A stretch of 64,000 bases of DNA from assembly GCA_007644065.1 (NCBI GenBank), contig VJWN01000012.1, positions 1,353,758 to 1,417,757 on the forward strand. Reading direction: 5' to 3'. Shown here piece by piece: positions 60,162-64,000 of this stretch. The stretch is from Margaritispora aquatica. Lineage: Eukaryota > Ascomycota > Leotiomycetes > Helotiales > Discinellaceae. A program made the position numbers and the translations under genes. The stretch's first letter is position 1. Every line of letters begins with the position of its first letter. Under the pieces are notes generated by a model. The model was not told where the DNA came from and ran no database searches. It saw only the letters and a list, made by a program, of their open reading frames with translations.

Positions 60162-61300
60162 CTATAAGCCCTCCTTCGCCAGCATATCTGCAATATCGAG
60201 GTAGAGCGCAATGGCATTGAATCTACATCAATTAGCATCCATCCCTCTTCAAATCGAAAACACTCACTTCTTCTCATATCCACTCAACTGCCAAAAGTAC
60301 CACTTCAATCTGTTTGTCCAATTGATCAAGTCTAAATGACTGACCTCAATCAACGTTCCTTTGTACGTTCCCCATTTCGCACTATCAACACTGACCAGTC
60401 CATCATTGGCACCCTCCCTCTTCTCCACAATTCGAAAAGGTATTCGAAAAGCACTCAAGATATTAGGATGAAAGCTCGCTCCATAAGAAAAGTATTGAAC
60501 ACCCTTCACATCTGGTGTCTTGGGATTGAACTCCTCCAGCATGTATTTTGTCGTTAATTGACTGAATGCTCCAGCGCTGATATTCAGCATCTCGAACATT
60601 TTGTAGAAACGTGGGAGGTAACTCTTTGGTATCTCCTCAAAACAATAATCCGCAAATGCAGATCCACGATGGGGTGTAGCAATCGTAGTCAATGATAAAA
60701 CTTCGACGTTGTCGGGATGAAGTCGAGAGATCATGTACCGAGCATCTAGTCCCCCCATACTGTGTGCTATAATGTTAACACTCTTTCCATTAGCCTTTGC
60801 TGCAATGTCTCGTCCTAGCTTTTCGGCTCGTTCTTCAATGCTTCCAGTCGCAGGAACAGAGGCTGTAATGACTTCGATGCCATTCGCTTTCATTGCCTCC
60901 GTAATGCCGCGCCAATAGTGCACCCCTGGGAGGAGAGTGCCTGCTAAACGTAGCTCATCGAAGCCCATAAGGCCATGTGCGAGGACAACTGGGTGTTTTG
61001 GAGTAGCTGTAGCCATTAGTTAGGTATTCCAATCATAATCTAGCTTGTCGCCATACCATAATTCTCCCTAATGGTTGCAAAGTCATCCGTAAAAGACCTG
61101 CCAAAAGGATGTATCCTTGGGTCATCTTTAGTACCGTCGTCGTTTTGATTTTCATTCTTGCTAACAGATGTTGATCTAGAGAAAGGTCGTAGGAAATGCG
61201 AGGACATTAGCAGGGCATTCTGTTTGTCATTGCATCGAAGCGTCCGCGCATTGCGGATTAGCCATCTCGTGCCTGCTACACGAGCTATCAGTATCGTCAT
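60162..61300 (-). CDS. mitochondrial-type alpha/beta-hydrolase lipase (Tgl2-like)
   Basis: Three exons, 61300-61057, 61006-60268 and 60222-60162, with introns of 50 and 45 nt, encode 347 residues. The first 48 residues are rich in Arg and Ser with almost no acidic residues (TRWLIRNARTLRCND, FLRPFSRSTSVSK), which fits a mitochondrial presequence. The lipase core has HPVVLAHGLMGFDEL (oxyanion HG), AHSMGG with Ser164, NDGLVS with Asp283 and VSHLDL with His305. The last exon adds FNAIALYLDIADMLAKEGL, a C-terminus I recall from fungal lipases of this kind. Without the last splice the frame ends two lysines after GYE. Yeast Tgl2 is a mitochondrial acylglycerol lipase; the substrate here is inferred. 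An ATG inside the first intron would not be used after splicing. Confidence 0.88.
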
Positions 61301-61859
61301 GGCCCATGCATTGAGTGTTTTTAGCTCGTTGAGGAATTGAAAGTGCCATTTTGAAGAAGTCGCGTTTGGAGGGATGCACTTGGACTAGGTCCAGAAGCTT
61401 TTTGCGATCTAGGAACAGTGACGTCGATGGACACCCCTGCCATCCGACCTAGGTAGGTAAGTACATACATTACCATGTGACTTTTAGACTGGAGTTACCT
61501 ATCTACCTCAGAGCAGTTGGGCATGCTGGAGGAATGGAGCAGAGAGAAACAGCAGTAGTGGTTAACGCAAATTAGGTAACCGCATCGCGGCCCTGAATTA
61601 TGTTGTATTATCAATGTTGTGCACCCTGAACTCTGAGAGTCCAACATAAGGCATCAACTAAAACCAATTGCAATCGCTCCAGGGATATCTTCGCATTGCT
61701 TCTAATCTATACAGCTCTCAACACAACCTATGATCTTGTCCACGCTTGACAGATTCATGCCTTCATGTTGACATTTCTCCCCACCCGTTCCCACCAGTCA
61801 AGCTGAAGCCCAAATGCTCACTACCCCTCCACGACGTAACCACCTCAACCAGCTCGAAT
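61301..61859. other. intergenic between the lipase start and the VMA10 stop
   Basis: A 559-bp gap. It contains a TAGGTAGGTAAGTAC patch near 61450-61465, part of the TACCTACC-type motif family dispersed in this window, and presumably the lipase promoter and VMA10 3' UTR. No gene is recognised. Confidence 0.5.
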
Positions 61860-62558
61860 TTAAGCAGGAACCTCGATACGATCCGGGACGATAGGCTTGA
61901 TATCAAAGACTGCCTTCAAAAGGTCCTTCACAACTTGGTCTTGGCCCTTCTTGCCGGCTGCCTTGATCTCCTTCATCTTGAGCTCTGCCTCCTTGTTGGC
62001 ATCTTCCTCTGCCTTCTTGTTACCACTGGTGTGCTAATTCCAAATAATCAGCACTGTGCTATCCCAGACATAATATTCAGTTGTATGGCTTGAACGAAAG
62101 AACCGACCTCGGATTCGAACTTCTTGAACTCCTCGTCCTTTGACTTCTTATATGCCTCAATCTCTTTCTTAGCCTCGTCCCTAGCCTCCTTCACACGCTT
62201 TGTGCGGTCTAATCTGTCAGTGCATCGCCCCTCTAGATATCGAAGTGGTCGGGGCTCAGAAAGGATGCTGCTCACATTCTCTTGCTACACTATAGTCAGC
62301 TTCTGCTCAATTGAGTACGCAGGCATTACAGAGTAGAACCTACATCTTTGGACAATTTTCTGAGCCTCCCTCTCAGCCTAACCAATAGTCAGCACTATTG
62401 CCATCTCTCTTCTCCTTTTCTTTCCTCCATCTTCTACTCCAGCTTCTCGCCGTGATAACGTACATCGAGTAGGGTCTGAATACCCGCAGAGTTTTGTGCA
62501 GACTGTCTTTCATTAGCAATAAGCCCTCCTTCTGCTATCTTGCGAGGAAGCATACCAT
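61860..62558 (-). CDS. VMA10: V-type proton ATPase subunit G
   Basis: Six coding exons: 62558-62556 (only the ATG), 62502-62464, 62377-62344, 62284-62276 (9 nt), 62208-62108 and 62033-61860. Introns are 53, 86, 59, 67 and 74 nt, all GT-AG. The frame closes to 119 residues with the expected order SAQNSAGIQTLLDAEREAQK, IVQRSREYRTKRVKEAR, EIEAYKKSKDEEFKKFESE, HTSGNKKAEEDANKEAE and PIVPDRIEVPA. Subunit G pairs with subunit E as a coiled-coil peripheral stalk of the vacuolar proton pump. The family length in yeast is 114, so the reconstruction is about full length. Without the microexon the family motif SREYRTKR cannot be formed. The gene is divergent from PET117 with 271 bp between start codons. 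Confidence 0.93.
62276..62284 (-). other. VMA10: 9-nt microexon of VMA10
   Basis: CAAGAGAAT on the minus strand is preceded by TGTAG and followed by GTGAGC. It joins T of the previous exon and AC of the next to encode Ser-Arg-Glu-Tyr. It is needed to keep the conserved REYRTKR sequence in frame. Confidence 0.8.
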
Positions 62559-62829
62559 CTTGAAAGCTTTGTTGGTTTGATCGTTAGCTTTCGTCGTTGT
62601 TTGTGCAGCTCGTTATCGCAAGAGGTCAGGTCGAGATAGAAGCTTGGCTTGTCCACCCCAAAAGCAACGAAAGCTACAGCTCCCACATCCCTGCACGGCA
62701 ACCTCCGCGCCTGCATGAAATACTTACTGATCGCAACCTCTTGTTAACTTTTGAGTAATTCACAATCAGTCTTCTTCGATAGCTTCACAGACTTCGCAAT
62801 TACGCCTGTTGGAGTAAAGGGACAACGTC
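62559..62829. promoter_or_regulatory. bidirectional VMA10/PET117 promoter
   Basis: These 271 bp separate the VMA10 start (minus) and the PET117 start (plus). No TATA box or clear known operator was recognised. The short spacing suggests a shared promoter for two proteins of energy metabolism, which is inference. Confidence 0.45.
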
Positions 62830-63134
62830 ATGTCTCGCGCTGCAAAATTGACCCTGACGGGCACTTCTCTCTTCGCCCTCACCACCATCGTCTTCGTGCA
62901 TTTCACCCAGCGAGCAGAAAAAGCAGTGGGTTTCTTCCTCTTCATAGTTCAAGCAAGTTCTCGCTGCTAATACTCGTGAAGGCAATGCACCAAGGTGTGA
63001 TCCGGGACGTAGAGCAACAACGAGTAAAGAAAGAGCGCATGCTGGAGTTTGAGATGCAGAGGGAACTGGAGGAACAGTACAAGAAGCTCCAGAACGTACG
63101 AGATGGAGGGGCAATAGACGACAATCCGCGATGA
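62830..63134 (+). CDS. PET117: cytochrome c oxidase assembly factor Pet117
   Basis: Two exons, 62830-62925 and 62982-63134, with a 56-nt GTGGGT...AAG intron (branch TGCTAAT), encode 82 residues. The start MSRAAKLTLTGTSLFALT leads into one membrane helix at about 7-25, then a basic and acidic helix (GVIRDVEQQRVKKERMLEFE, ELEEQYKKLQNVRDG). The MSRAAK start, the single helix and the HQGVIRD box match Pet117. This mitochondrial inner-membrane protein works with Cox15 in heme a synthesis and complex IV assembly. The intron ends with AAG|GCAATG, inside the Ala-Ala-Met-His junction. Both introns and length fit the small-protein family. Confidence 0.92.
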
Positions 63135-63603
63135 CACCAAACTTCTCGATCATGTTTCTGTAATACTTTTCTCTCCAACATGTACTATAATGTACAACAA
63201 ACAGCATAAGGATGGCGTTTAGAATCACCTGGTTTTCGGCATAGGCATTGTGAAGGGGTTCAATGCACAGGCATATAAAGTAGGATTTAAAGATCTTTGT
63301 CTATCGCTCATGGTTTTGCTCATTCTTCTATGCCTCAGTCTGATTGTCCACCGCCCATATCTCCAAGATCTATGTATAATACAAACAGCACGTCTGAGCG
63401 TGACCAAATAGTGTAGTTCTTTGCCCTCGAACCATTTCCCGCAAACGACGCACCCAATATGCATGCATCCAGCCTGCAGTATTTTGAGGCAAGCTTGCTC
63501 CTTCCTTCCCAAACGCCTTGGTATGCAATTCATGTCAGATTTCTCCTTCCGTTTCACTCCTGCCCCAACTTTCATACAATTTTGGATATCAGTCGCCCAT
63601 TTT
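63135..63603. other. convergent 3' region between PET117 and RPB2
   Basis: A 469-bp gap between two facing stop codons, probably two 3' UTRs. A minus-strand frame runs from the RPB2 end into this stretch, but it is a shifted frame without family character. No other feature recognised. Confidence 0.5.
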
Positions 63604-64000
63604 CTAGCGCACCGATATGCCACTTCTCTTTGTGAACATTCTTGTTGCAATATTCATGGAAGCAAGCTCCTGGAAAAGAAGCTTTGCAGCATAAGGAATG
63701 TGGATTTGCGAGATTCGCTCTTTGTTTTTGCAAGGTCTACACTCAAAGTTCTGAGTTGAAAGTTTGCTGCACCCAGGTTAGTCGACAACATCACCAACAG
63801 AAACTTAATAGGACTTACGCAATCGGTGTCATTAGTCCACATATATCACAAACATGGACTCTGAAGGCATCCGAAACCTCAAACAATCTCTCTTTCAAGA
63901 AGGCGCTTGCTCCGTGGGAAATCATGCAATCACGCTCCATTTCTCCGAAACGCAGACCACCATCTCTGGCACGACCTTCCACTGGCTGTCTGGTTAAAAT
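63604..64000 (-). CDS. RPB2: DNA-directed RNA polymerase II second-largest subunit, C-terminal part
   Basis: The window catches only the last coding part: 64000-63819 (open at the window edge) and the final exon 63766-63604, joined over a 52-nt GTAAGT...CAG intron with a GACTAAC branch point. The visible sequence includes [20 protein letters not shown], the CDICG and CRPC halves of the C-terminal zinc site, and a tail with [20 protein letters not shown]. The Gln-Ile-His-Ile-Pro-Tyr-Ala-Ala-Lys wording identifies RPB2 and separates it from the Pol I and Pol III second subunits. The protein forms the wall and protrusion side of the Pol II cleft, with the hybrid-binding and clamp-anchor regions. 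The 5' part lies beyond the window. Confidence 0.95.

Overview
The window looks like a piece of a filamentous ascomycete (Pezizomycotina) chromosome, most likely of a Leotiomycete-like fungus; that class-level placement is a guess from protein flavour. Evidence for a fungus: short introns (mostly 45-90 nt) with GTRNGT-type donors, CTAAC/CTAAT branch points and YAG acceptors; CACA-ATG start contexts; and fungal forms of the proteins (DASH Dad2, Ecl1 family, fungal Vps29, Pet117, Vma10). I see no rRNA, tRNA, CRISPR array, phage or intact transposon. I support 16 protein genes and one doubtful small one, so gene density is low, and the spaces between genes are rich in microsatellites.

Layout. 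1-16.6 kb: two minus-strand genes for single-pass membrane proteins with long disordered tails, separated by very repeat-rich DNA. 16.7-23 kb: a DHX35-type DEAH RNA helicase, an Arg/Ser-rich protein convergent to it, and the retromer subunit Vps29. 23.4-29.3 kb: a mitosis-flavoured block. Shugoshin (minus) and DASH Dad2 (plus) are divergent over a 324-bp shared promoter, followed by a basic coiled-coil protein with duplicated FELPGE motifs and a TPX2-like FKAKP patch. 30-35.9 kb: two hydrolases, a membrane-anchored type B carboxylesterase and an amidase-signature enzyme. 35.9-59 kb: more than 22 kb with only one confident gene, an Ecl1-type zinc protein with a long pyrimidine-rich leader, plus an AT-rich island near 57.7-58.9 kb. 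59-64 kb: a dense end with a two-TM membrane protein, a mitochondrial-type lipase, V-ATPase subunit G (Vma10), cytochrome oxidase assembly factor Pet117, and the 3' end of RPB2 running off the window.

There is no operon-like biosynthetic cluster. The associations that stand out are the two short divergent promoters (SGO1/DAD2 and VMA10/PET117). The SGO1/DAD2 promoter carries a canonical forkhead-type site and a perfect 10-bp-arm palindrome. VMA10 has an extreme exon structure: a coding exon that is only the ATG, and a 9-nt microexon. I rebuilt gene structures by hand by matching splice consensus, reading-frame continuity and remembered family sequence; they need transcript confirmation.
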